DNA from: an uncultured Peptococcaceae bacterium
Lineage (GTDB): Bacteria; Bacillota; Dehalobacteriia; UBA4068; JAAVYR01
Direction: 5' to 3'
NCBI GenBank assembly: GCA_949739465.1
Contig: CATIYQ010000109.1
Location: forward strand, 1 to 7,438
Length of the DNA: 7,438 bases
Part shown: positions 1 to 6,015 of the stretch, in pieces
Numbering within the stretch: position 1 is the first letter of the stretch
Layout of the letters: every line of letters begins with the position of its first letter
The notes under the pieces: model-generated
What the model was told of the DNA's origin: nothing
The model's database searches: none
The model's input: the letters and a program-made list of their open reading frames with translations, nothing else
Translations under genes and position numbers: made by a program

Positions 1-849
1 AACTGGACCTGGTCTATCGGTAGCAGTCTAGGTGGTTTGAACAGTAACGATAGCGGCGAAGAAAGGGAATCTGTGATGGTTGAACAAAACAAACAGAATC
101 ATACCTATAATGTTACGTTGCCCCAAGATAGGGAAGCGGACGTAAAAGTAACCCTCGCTGATGGTAAAAAGGGGCAACTGGTTGTCATGGCTCAGGAAGA
201 CGGCAGTGAGAAAGTCATTAGAAAAGCCGCTGTGTTAGATGGAAAAGCCCGATTTTTCCTGAAAGGCGACGCTATGGTGAAATTTGTTGATTATGCAAGC
301 AATTTTTGTGATGTAGCAAAGGATGCCTGGTACAAAGAGGCGGTAGACTTTGTCAGCGGGCGGGAGCTGTTCTCCGGTGTGGCGGTAGATAGATTTGTGC
401 CAGAAGAGACACTGAGCCGCAGCATGTTTGTCACCGCTCTTTACCGTCTGGAAGAACCGGAAATACAAACGCTGAACTTGCCTTTTGCGGATGTTCCTGC
501 CGGCGCTTGGTATGAACAAGGGGCTGTCTGGGGAAATCTGGTCGGTATTGCAAAGGGCGACGGTGATGGTGCTTTCCGTCCTGATGCAGTTGTAACCAGA
601 GAAGAACTGGCGGTGATGTTATTCCGCTATGGGAAAATGCTTAACCTCTCTATGAGTGGCAGAGACAGTCTGACGCAGTTTGCTGACAGCAGCGACGTAT
701 CAGACTGGGCAAGAGACGCCATGGCTTGGGCAGTAGACTGCGGCATCATAAATGGTGATGCAGACGGTAGTCTTATGCCTCAAGGGGCGGCTACTCGGGC
801 GGAGGCGGCGGTAATCTTAGAGCGGTTTGTCTTGTTTTTGTTACAATAA
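1..849 (+). CDS. SLH-domain surface protein, C-terminal part (5' end outside window)
   Basis: The frame is open from base 1 and ends at TAA 847-849, giving 282 visible residues, so I treat it as the C-terminal part of a larger protein. A linker with a basic/acidic, beta-like segment (about residues 30-95) leads into three S-layer homology repeats. Repeat 1 is about residues 101-151 (starts NFCDV, with AWYKEAV). Repeat 2 is about 161-214 (starts PFADV, with WYEQGAV, FRPDAVVTREE). Repeat 3 is about 227-280 (starts QFADSSDV, with GDADGSL and ATRAEA). SLH triplets bind secondary cell-wall polymers or peptidoglycan and anchor exported proteins to the envelope; this is family knowledge. Repeat 1 has LSRSMF where the usual TRxE-like motif stands, so it may bind weakly. 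TTG 37, GTG 73 and ATG 76 are possible internal starts, and AAAGGG lies just before the latter two. No signal peptide follows any of them, which argues for a start further upstream. The SLH call is firm; the function of the missing N-terminal part is unknown. Confidence 0.85.
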   Translation, partial: NWTWSIGSSLGGLNSNDSGEERESVMVEQNKQNHTYNVTLPQDREADVKVTLADGKKGQLVVMAQEDGSEKVIRKAAVLDGKARFFLKGDAMVKFVDYASNFCDVAKDAWYKEAVDFVSGRELFSGVAVDRFVPEETLSRSMFVTALYRLEEPEIQTLNLPFADVPAGAWYEQGAVWGNLVGIAKGDGDGAFRPDAVVTREELAVMLFRYGKMLNLSMSGRDSLTQFADSSDVSDWARDAMAWAVDCGIINGDADGSLMPQGAATRAEAAVILERFVLFLLQ

Positions 850-858
850 CATGAAAAT

Positions 859-910
859 AAAAACAGCCTTATTTTTCCAGTATTTTATTAGGAAAGATGA
901 GGCTGTTTTT
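859..910 (+). terminator. Rho-independent terminator of the SLH gene
   Basis: A 20-bp stem (859-878 with 891-910, including two G-U pairs) closes a 12-nt A/T-rich loop. The left arm begins AAAAACAGCC and the right arm ends GGCTGTTTTT, so the 3' arm supplies the U-tract. It starts 10 nt after the SLH stop codon. The A-tract on the left arm means it could also work on the opposite strand, but no minus-strand gene points at it. Confidence 0.88.
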
Positions 911-932
911 CTATGCGGAAACAGTGCGGTTG

Positions 933-941
933 TGGTAAAAT
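933..941 (+). promoter_or_regulatory. Possible extended -10 promoter for the radical SAM gene
   Basis: TGGTAAAAT at 933-941 matches an extended -10 element (TG-N-TAAAAT). It lies between the upstream terminator and the radical SAM start, about 50 nt before the ATG. There is no convincing -35 hexamer at the right distance, so the call rests on the -10 and on the need for a promoter after the terminator. Confidence 0.35.
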
Positions 942-992
942 AAAAAGCAAGAAGAGAAAGATGGAACAAGAGAAGGAAAAGGATGTGTTGCT

Positions 993-1898
993 ATGGGGTG
1001 TAAAGAGATACAATGTAAATCTGCTCTTCATAAAATCAACTCTCCTTATCTGCCTTTTCATTGGGATTTAAATGTTTACCGAGGTTGCAGCCACGGCTGT
1101 AAATATTGCTATGCGCTCTATTCTCACAAATATTTACAGGAATATCAGTGTGGTAGCTATTTTCAAGATATTGTGGTGAAAACTAATATTGTGGAACAGC
1201 TGGAGCGGCAACTGCAAAAGGCAAGCTGGAAACGGGAAGCCGTTAACTTGGGCGGCGTTACCGACAGTTATCAGCCCATTGAAAAAGAATATGGTCTTAT
1301 GCCGGAGATTTTAAAATTACTAATTAAATACAAAACATCTTGTATCATTTCCACCAAGTCTGATTTGATTTTACGGGATTATGATTTGTTTTTGAAACTT
1401 GCAGAAGTAGCGGACGTCAATATTGCTGCCACCATTACCTGTTTTGACGAGAGTCTGCAGAAGAAAATCGAGCCGGGAGCGGTTTCTACTCGGCGGCGGT
1501 TGGAAGTATTAAAGGCTTTTGCCGCGGAAAATATTGTCACCGGTATGCACATCATGCCCATTATTCCCTATCTTACGGACAGTCGGGAAAACTTACAATC
1601 TTTGTATGATGCCGCAAGGGAAATGGGCGCATCCTACGTATTGCCGTCGTTATTAAACTTAAAAGGTCCTACCAAAATCTATTTTTTTGACTTTATCAGA
1701 GAGACGTTCCCTGCTGTTTATCAGCGGTTGTTTCATCTCTATCAGGATAAAGAGCAGTGGAAACATTATCGGGAATCAACCTATGGTATGGTGCGGCAGC
1801 TGGACCCGAAAAACAGTCTCCGTTACCGTGGCGCAAAAATGCTGCAAAGAAGAAAGGAAAACAGCGTAGAGCAATATAAGCAAATCTCCTTATTTTAA
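993..1898 (+). CDS. SplB-like (COG1533) radical SAM protein of unknown reaction
   Basis: This 301-residue protein carries the radical SAM cluster motif near its N-terminus: C32-SHG-C36-KY-C39 within the run YRGCSHGCKYCYA, which binds the 4Fe-4S cluster that cleaves S-adenosylmethionine. The conserved CKSALHK start (from residue 8), GGVTDSYQPIE (about 87-97) and IMPIIPYLTD in the second half match the SPL-like/Rv2578c group of radical SAM enzymes, whose substrates are unknown. It is unlikely to be true spore photoproduct lyase: no cysteine occurs between residues 54 and 116, where that enzyme carries its hydrogen-donating cysteine. The last five residues, QISLF, resemble the beta-sliding-clamp binding motif, hinting at DNA-associated work. 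ATG 993 is chosen because AAAAGGA (977-983) lies 9 nt upstream. It appears monocistronic, with a terminator before it and a separate promoter region after it. The family call is secure; the function is not. Confidence 0.9.
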   Translation: MGCKEIQCKSALHKINSPYLPFHWDLNVYRGCSHGCKYCYALYSHKYLQEYQCGSYFQDIVVKTNIVEQLERQLQKASWKREAVNLGGVTDSYQPIEKEYGLMPEILKLLIKYKTSCIISTKSDLILRDYDLFLKLAEVADVNIAATITCFDESLQKKIEPGAVSTRRRLEVLKAFAAENIVTGMHIMPIIPYLTDSRENLQSLYDAAREMGASYVLPSLLNLKGPTKIYFFDFIRETFPAVYQRLFHLYQDKEQWKHYRESTYGMVRQLDPKNSLRYRGAKMLQRRKENSVEQYKQISLF

Positions 1899-1975
1899 AC
1901 GGTTTTGAACACCATATCAGGCAGAAAAGTCATGTTTTTTTTATGTTTTTCTTGTACTTTTTGGGGCTTTTTCTC

Positions 1976-1994
1976 TCTTTGACCTGCTCAAAGA
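1976..1994. other. Short inverted repeat upstream of nrdD
   Basis: TCTTTGA and TCAAAGA form perfect 7-bp arms around the 5-nt spacer CCTGC. No U-tract follows on either strand, so it is a poor terminator. It could be a protein-binding site about 80 bp upstream of the predicted nrdD transcription start. It resembles an FNR half-site pair (TTGA and TCAA), but the spacing is one base short, so I assign no regulator. Just before it, 1932-1980 is strikingly T-rich on the + strand without a clear hairpin. Confidence 0.3.
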
Positions 1995-2007
1995 AATATT
2001 TAAGAAT

Positions 2008-2023
2008 TTTCCATATATGGAAA
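2008..2023. promoter_or_regulatory. Candidate NrdR box 1 (distal)
   Basis: It is the core of a perfect 18-bp palindrome, TTTTCCATATATGGAAAA (2007-2024). The centre CATATATGG shares the ATATAT core and the flanking C/G of the NrdR box, but the outer positions differ, with 8 of 16 matching ACACWATATATWGTGT. Its centre is exactly 31 bp from that of the second candidate box, the helical-phase spacing known for tandem NrdR sites. It lies just upstream of the predicted -35 element. Confidence 0.55.
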
Positions 2024-2028
2024 AGCAG

Positions 2029-2057
2029 TTTACAGAAAATACTAGATATGGTATGAT
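2029..2057 (+). promoter_or_regulatory. Predicted sigma-70-type promoter of nrdD-nrdG-dut
   Basis: TTTACA (2029-2034, five of six to the -35 consensus) and TATGAT (2052-2057, five of six to the -10 consensus) are separated by 17 bp. TGG at 2049-2051 adds an extended -10. Transcription would start near 2064, leaving a leader of about 50 nt before the nrdD start. The second NrdR-like box covers the spacer and half of the -10 element, so a bound repressor would block polymerase. Confidence 0.75.
2039..2054. promoter_or_regulatory. Candidate NrdR box 2 (promoter-overlapping)
   Basis: ATACTAGATATGGTAT matches 12 of 16 positions of the NrdR consensus ACACWATATATWGTGT, with ATAC and GTAT as symmetric ends. 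Its position over the -10 element, its 15-nt gap from box 1, and a ribonucleotide reductase gene downstream all fit NrdR control. NrdR is an ATP-cone repressor that senses the dATP/ATP balance. The gene for it is not in the window. Confidence 0.6.
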
Positions 2058-2096
2058 ATAAACACTCTCTAAACAGAAAAAGATATTTGGAAAAGC

Positions 2097-2101
2097 AAGG
2101 A
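2097..2101 (+). promoter_or_regulatory. Ribosome binding site deciding the nrdD start
   Basis: AAGGA at 2097-2101 lies 11 nt before ATG 2113 and overlaps the alternative ATG 2101. If 2101 were used, only a weak GGA at 2089-2091 would serve it. This favours the downstream start. Confidence 0.5.
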
Positions 2102-2112
2102 TGGGAAGTTCT

Positions 2113-4248
2113 ATGGTAAAGATTATTAAGAAAGACGGTACGTTAGAAATATTTAACGAACAGAAAATCGTGGTGGCGATTAGCAAGTCTGCTGACCGGG
2201 TGATGGTGAAATTAACCCCTCAAAATATAGAGGATGTATGCGCTTATGTAATGAACAGCATTGCGGAAAATAACCTGACCGAAGTGCCGATTAAAATGAT
2301 GCATAATCTGGTAGAAAGCGCTTTGGACCGGGTGGACCCTCGCGTTGCCAAAAGCTATCGGGATTACCGCAACTATAAGCAGGACTTTGTCCATATGTTG
2401 GATGGCGTTTTCAAAAAGGCCCAGTCTATCATGTATATCGGTGACAAAGAAAATGCCAACACGGACAGCGCGCTTGTTGCGACCAAACGGAGCTTAATCT
2501 TTAACCAATTAAATAAAGAACTTTACCAGAAATTTTTCTTGACTACCGATGAATTGCAGGCTTGCAAAGACGGATATATCTATGTTCACGATATGTCTGC
2601 TCGTCGGGACACCATGAATTGCTGTCTCTTTGATATGTCTAATGTCTTAAAAGGCGGCTTTGAAATGGGCAACCTTTGGTATAACGAGCCAAAGACCTTA
2701 GACGTTGCCTTTGACGTTATCGGCGATGTGATTCTTTCTACTGCCGCGCAGCAATACGGTGGCTTTACCGTGCCGGAAATCGATAAAGTTTTAGCCCCTT
2801 ATGCGGAGCTGAGCTATGAAAAATACTTAAAAGAAATCGGCGATATTCAAAAACAGTTGGGCGTTGATGACCCTGCCCAAGCAGAAGAATATGCTCTTTC
2901 TCATGTAAAACGAGACTTTGAACAAGGTTTCCAGGGCTTTGAATATAAGCTGAACTCTGTTGGTTCCTCCCGCGGGGACTATCCTTTTGTGACCATGACC
3001 ATTGGTCTTGGCACGGACCGTTTCGCCAAAATGGCAGCCATTACCATGCTGGATGTTCACAGAAAGGGGCAGGGGAAAAACGGCAACAAAAAGCCGGTGC
3101 TTTTCCCGAAAATCGTTTTTCTTTATGATGAAAATCTTCATGGCGAAGGCTGCGAACTGGAAGAAGTATTCGACGCCGGGGTGGAATGTTCTCGGAAAAC
3201 CATGTATCCCGACTGGCTCAGCCTGACAGGGGAAGGCTATGTTGCTAGCATGTATAAGAAATATAAAAGAGTGGTTAGCCCTATGGGGTGCCGTGCCTTC
3301 CTCTCTCCTTGGTATGAACGGGGCGGCATGAAACCTGCCGATGAAGACGATATGCCTGTATTTGTCGGGCGGTTTAACATGGGGGCGGTTTCTCTCCACT
3401 TGCCCATGATTTATGCCCAAGCCCAAGTAGAATCCAGAGACTTCTATGAAGTGCTTGACTATTATCTGGAAATGATTCGCAAAATCCATATCCGCACCTA
3501 TGCTTACTTAGGCGAAATGCGCGCCTCTACTAACCCTATGGCATATTGCGAAGGGGGCTTCTATGGCGGTCACTTGAACCCGCGTGATAAGATTAAACCG
3601 CTCTTAAAAGCAACGACTGCATCTTTCGGTATTACTGCTCTTAACGAGCTGCAAGAATTACATAACCAAAAATCTCTGGTAGAAGACGGTCAGTTTGCTA
3701 TTGAAGTTATGGAATATATCAATAAAAAAATTGCTGAATTCAAAGAAGAAGACGGTATCCTTTATGCCATGTACGGCACGCCTGCCGAGTCTTTATGCGG
3801 GCTGCAGGTAACTCAATTCCGCAATAAATACGGTATTGTAGAAAATGTATCCGACCGTCCGTATGTCAGCAATAGTTTCCATTGTCATGTAACAGAGGAT
3901 ATTACTCCTATTGAAAAGCAAGATTTGGAAAAACGGTTCTGGGATTTGTTAAACGGCGGCAAAATCCAATATGTGAAATATCCTATCGATTATAATATTG
4001 AGGCGGTAAAGACATTGATTCGCCGCGCCATGAAAATGGGCTTTTATGAAGGGGTTAACCTGTCCCTGGCTTATTGTGATGATTGCGGTCACCAGGAGCT
4101 GGAAATGGACGTTTGCCCCAAATGCGGCAGCAGTAACTTAACGAAAATCGACCGGATGAACGGTTATCTCAGCTATTCCCGCGTCCATGGGGATACCCGG
4201 CTGAATGCTGCTAAAATGGCAGAAATTGCAGAAAGGAAGAGTATGTGA
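2113..4248 (+). CDS. nrdD: Anaerobic (class III) ribonucleoside-triphosphate reductase
   Basis: NrdD reduces ribonucleoside triphosphates to dNTPs without oxygen, using a glycyl radical installed by NrdG. Numbering is from ATG 2113 (711 residues, a normal family length). An N-terminal ATP-cone (about 1-90, starting MVKIIKKDGTLEIF) is the allosteric nucleotide-sensing domain. NCC at 169-171 and MGCR with Cys393 match the active-site cysteines; Cys393, in the finger loop, is the expected thiyl-radical residue. A C-terminal zinc site is seen as C655-x2-C658 and C668-x2-C671. The radical glycine is Gly684 in RMNGYLSYS, 28 residues from the end. ATG 2101 would add four residues, but 2113 has the better ribosome binding site and the usual family start. 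The stop overlaps the nrdG start (TGATG). NrdR-like sites and a promoter lie upstream. The enzyme is inactivated by air, so the host lives or can live anaerobically. Confidence 0.97.
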   Translation: MVKIIKKDGTLEIFNEQKIVVAISKSADRVMVKLTPQNIEDVCAYVMNSIAENNLTEVPIKMMHNLVESALDRVDPRVAKSYRDYRNYKQDFVHMLDGVFKKAQSIMYIGDKENANTDSALVATKRSLIFNQLNKELYQKFFLTTDELQACKDGYIYVHDMSARRDTMNCCLFDMSNVLKGGFEMGNLWYNEPKTLDVAFDVIGDVILSTAAQQYGGFTVPEIDKVLAPYAELSYEKYLKEIGDIQKQLGVDDPAQAEEYALSHVKRDFEQGFQGFEYKLNSVGSSRGDYPFVTMTIGLGTDRFAKMAAITMLDVHRKGQGKNGNKKPVLFPKIVFLYDENLHGEGCELEEVFDAGVECSRKTMYPDWLSLTGEGYVASMYKKYKRVVSPMGCRAFLSPWYERGGMKPADEDDMPVFVGRFNMGAVSLHLPMIYAQAQVESRDFYEVLDYYLEMIRKIHIRTYAYLGEMRASTNPMAYCEGGFYGGHLNPRDKIKPLLKATTASFGITALNELQELHNQKSLVEDGQFAIEVMEYINKKIAEFKEEDGILYAMYGTPAESLCGLQVTQFRNKYGIVENVSDRPYVSNSFHCHVTEDITPIEKQDLEKRFWDLLNGGKIQYVKYPIDYNIEAVKTLIRRAMKMGFYEGVNLSLAYCDDCGHQELEMDVCPKCGSSNLTKIDRMNGYLSYSRVHGDTRLNAAKMAEIAERKSM

Positions 4249-4790
4249 TGCGTTATCATAATATTACCAAAGACGATATGCTGAATGGCGAAGGTTTGCG
4301 GGTGGTATTATGGTTGTCGGGTTGCGAGCATCGCTGTCCCCATTGTCAGAATCCTATTACCTGGGACGAAAACAATGGACTGCTCTTTGATGCAGCTGCG
4401 AAAGAAGAAATCTTTGCGCAGCTGAAAAAAGATTATATTTCAGGTCTAACATTGAGTGGCGGCGACCCGCTGCACCCTGCCAATCGGGAGGAGGCGGCGG
4501 CTTTCGCGCGGGAAGTGCGGCAGAAGTTCCCCCAAAAGACCATTTGGCTCTATACGGGCTACACTTGGGAAGAAATGTGTAACTGGGATATTGTCAATTT
4601 CGTTGACGTCATCGTGGACGGTCGCTTCATTGAAGAACTCAAAGATAATACCTTAAAATGGTGTGGCAGCTCCAACCAACGGATTATCGACGTTCCGCAA
4701 ACCCTAACTTCTGGAAATATTGTCTTAAAGGAGAAAAATCATGTCCGAGAAGATTACCGTCAAGGTGTTATCCAATCCTGCATATGGTGA
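4248..4790 (+). CDS. nrdG: Anaerobic ribonucleotide reductase activating protein
   Basis: NrdG is the radical SAM activase that abstracts hydrogen from the NrdD glycine. In 180 residues (from ATG 4248) it shows C26-EHR-C30-PH-C33 for the 4Fe-4S cluster, NGEGLRVVLWLSGC just before it, LTLSGGDPL for SAM binding, and GSSNQRIIDVPQTL near the C-terminus, all typical of the family. ATG 4248 sits in TGATG with the nrdD stop, 10 nt after AAGGA (4233-4237), indicating translational coupling. GTG 4245 is the alternative start. Unusually, the frame runs 50 nt into dut, giving a tail NHVREDYRQGVIQSCIW after the point (around IVLKEKN) where many relatives end. It is thus slightly longer than the usual 155-175 residues. 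The core identification is very secure; the tail may be dispensable. Confidence 0.96.
   Translation: MRYHNITKDDMLNGEGLRVVLWLSGCEHRCPHCQNPITWDENNGLLFDAAAKEEIFAQLKKDYISGLTLSGGDPLHPANREEAAAFAREVRQKFPQKTIWLYTGYTWEEMCNWDIVNFVDVIVDGRFIEELKDNTLKWCGSSNQRIIDVPQTLTSGNIVLKEKNHVREDYRQGVIQSCIW
4729..4735 (+). promoter_or_regulatory. Ribosome binding site of dut, inside nrdG
   Basis: AAAGGAG at 4729-4735 is followed 5 nt later by ATG 4741. It lies wholly within the 3' end of nrdG, so dut can be translated independently although it is in the same transcript. Confidence 0.8.
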
Positions 4791-5196
4791 TTTGCCCTTG
4801 CCCAAATATGAGACGGCAGGAGCTGCGGCAGTAGATTTACTTGCTTGCATCACCGAGCCGCTTACGTTGTTGCCGGGGAAGCGGGCAATGGTGCCTACGG
4901 GGCTTTCTATCGCACTTCCCGAAGGCTATGAAGCTCAAGTGCGTCCACGGAGCGGTCTGGCTGCCAAAAACGGCGTTACCGTGCTCAATACGCCTGGTAC
5001 CATTGATAGTGACTATCGTGGGGAGATTAAAGTCATTCTTATTAACTTAGGGGAAAAGCCGCTGGAAATCACTCGTGGGATGCGTATTGCCCAAATGGTA
5101 TTTGCTCCTGTGACCCAAGGAGTGTGGCAGGTAGTAGATTGCTTAGATGAAACAGAGCGTGGTACAGGGGGCTTTGGCAGTACCGGAACAAAATAA
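4741..5196 (+). CDS. dut: Deoxyuridine 5'-triphosphate nucleotidohydrolase (trimeric dUTPase)
   Basis: Dut hydrolyses dUTP to dUMP and pyrophosphate, keeping uracil out of DNA and supplying the precursor for dTMP. All five motifs of the homotrimeric family are present in 151 residues: motif 1 TAGAAAVDLLA (25-35), motif 2 PRSGLAAKNGV (69-79), motif 3 GTIDSDYRGEIKV (86-98) with the catalytic base Asp89 and the uracil-contacting Tyr92, motif 4 RGMRIAQMVF (112-121), and motif 5 RGTGGFGSTG (140-149), the flexible C-terminal arm that closes the active site. The length is normal. It is expressed with nrdD and nrdG, which makes sense because class III reductase acts on triphosphates and so makes dUTP directly. 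Its start lies 50 nt inside nrdG, in another frame. A hairpin terminator follows. Confidence 0.97.
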   Translation: MSEKITVKVLSNPAYGDLPLPKYETAGAAAVDLLACITEPLTLLPGKRAMVPTGLSIALPEGYEAQVRPRSGLAAKNGVTVLNTPGTIDSDYRGEIKVILINLGEKPLEITRGMRIAQMVFAPVTQGVWQVVDCLDETERGTGGFGSTGTK

Positions 5197-5220
5197 ACAA
5201 TACGTTACGTTTACTATCAT

Positions 5221-5261
5221 AAAAAAGAGAAGATGAAATTAGTTTTCATCTTCTCTTTTTT
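5221..5261. terminator. Bidirectional terminator between dut and livF
   Basis: An 18-bp perfect stem (5221-5238 with 5244-5261) encloses the 5-nt loop TTAGT. The arms begin with AAAAAAGAGAAG and end with CTTCTCTTTTTT, so each strand has a U-tract at its 3' arm. It lies in the 95-bp gap between convergent genes, and probably ends both the nrdD-nrdG-dut transcript and the liv transcript. Confidence 0.9.
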
Positions 5262-5291
5262 TATTTGCGAGGATAATATGATTTTAATATT

Positions 5292-5999
5292 CTAATTGCC
5301 TAAGTAAGCGGAGCGGACAGCGTCGTCGTTGAGGAGGTCACTTCCTTTACCTTCTTTGACGATTTTCCCTGTTTCCAATACATAAGCGCGGTTGGCGAGA
5401 GACAATGCTTTGGTGGCGTTTTGTTCTACTAAGAGAACAGTAACTCCTGCGGCATTCACGTCTTTGATGATGGAGAAAATCTCGTCTACAAGAATTGGTG
5501 CCAGCCCCATAGAAGGTTCATCTAAAAGTAGCATTTTGGGATTGGACATGAGGGCTCTGCCCATAGCAAGCATTTGTTGCTCCCCGCCGGAAAGGGTGCC
5601 TGCCATTTGGCTCTTTCGTTCCTTGAGTCGTGGGAAACGTTGGAAGATATTTTCGATATCTTGGGCTAGATTTTCTTTATCTTTGCGGATGTAGGCGCCC
5701 ATTTCGATGTTTTCCATGACGGAAAGGTCGGCGAAAATCCGTCTGCCTTCCGGTACTTGAGCAAGACCTAATTGGACAATTTTGTGGGCTTCTGTCTTTC
5801 TCAGGTCGTGACCTAAGAAGTTGATTGTCCCACTTTTGGCGTCTAGCAACCGAGAGATGGTCTGCAAAATGGTGGTTTTTCCCGCGCCGTTGGCGCCGAT
5901 GAGACTAACGATTTCTCCTTCTTCTACATGGAAGGAAACGTCTTTGATGGCGTGAATGGCGTCGTAATATACATTTAAATCTTTGACTTCTAACATCAT
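5292..5999 (-). CDS. livF: Branched-chain amino-acid ABC transporter, ATP-binding protein LivF
   Basis: This is one of two cytoplasmic ATPases that drive the Liv-type (HAAT family) importer of leucine, isoleucine and valine. In 235 residues it has Walker A GANGAGKT (35-42), a Q-loop Gln81 within LAQVPEGRRIF, the signature LSGGEQ (136-141), and Walker B MLLLDEP (156-162). Gln193 (LVEQNA) stands where most ABC ATPases have the H-loop histidine; this is normal for LivF and separates it from LivG. The start is ATG 5999, 9 nt after AAGGGG (minus strand, 6009-6014); ATG 5996 directly follows. It is the last gene of the livM-livG-livF run, 16 nt after the livG stop. Substrate range cannot be told from the ATPase; relatives may take other amino acids or amides. 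Confidence 0.95.
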   Translation of the reverse strand: MMLEVKDLNVYYDAIHAIKDVSFHVEEGEIVSLIGANGAGKTTILQTISRLLDAKSGTINFLGHDLRKTEAHKIVQLGLAQVPEGRRIFADLSVMENIEMGAYIRKDKENLAQDIENIFQRFPRLKERKSQMAGTLSGGEQQMLAMGRALMSNPKMLLLDEPSMGLAPILVDEIFSIIKDVNAAGVTVLLVEQNATKALSLANRAYVLETGKIVKEGKGSDLLNDDAVRSAYLGN

Positions 6000-6015
6000 A
6001 TAACAGTTCCCCTTC

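Noticed and set aside
993..1898. Annotation as authentic spore photoproduct lyase (splB)
   Set aside because: The cluster motif fits the wider group, but the protein is short, lacks the hydrogen-donor cysteine at the expected place, and matches the Rv2578c-like branch better.
1979..1991. FNR/CRP-type binding site at TTGA-N5-TCAA
   Set aside because: FNR sites need six bases between TTGA and TCAA (TTGAT-N4-ATCAA). Here there are five, and the inner A/T pairs are missing.
1979..2007. Alternative promoter TTGACC with AAGAAT about 17 bp downstream
   Set aside because: The -10 is poor, while the TTTACA/TATGAT pair at 2029-2057 is much closer to consensus and has an extended -10.
1941..2186. Minus-strand small frame covering the nrdD promoter region
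   Set aside because: It spans the T-rich tract, the promoter and the nrdD start, and its Ile/Phe/Ser-rich translation simply reflects the A/T-rich DNA.
2827..3489. A 220-codon open frame on the minus strand inside nrdD
   Set aside because: It lies wholly antisense to a region with conserved NrdD active-site sequence, its translation is His/Phe-rich without a recognisable domain, and it is best explained as a shadow of nrdD codon use.
4690..4790. Frameshift disrupting the end of nrdG
   Set aside because: All catalytic and conserved C-terminal motifs of NrdG precede the overlap, and dut is intact with its own ribosome binding site. A simple extended overlap is enough to explain it.
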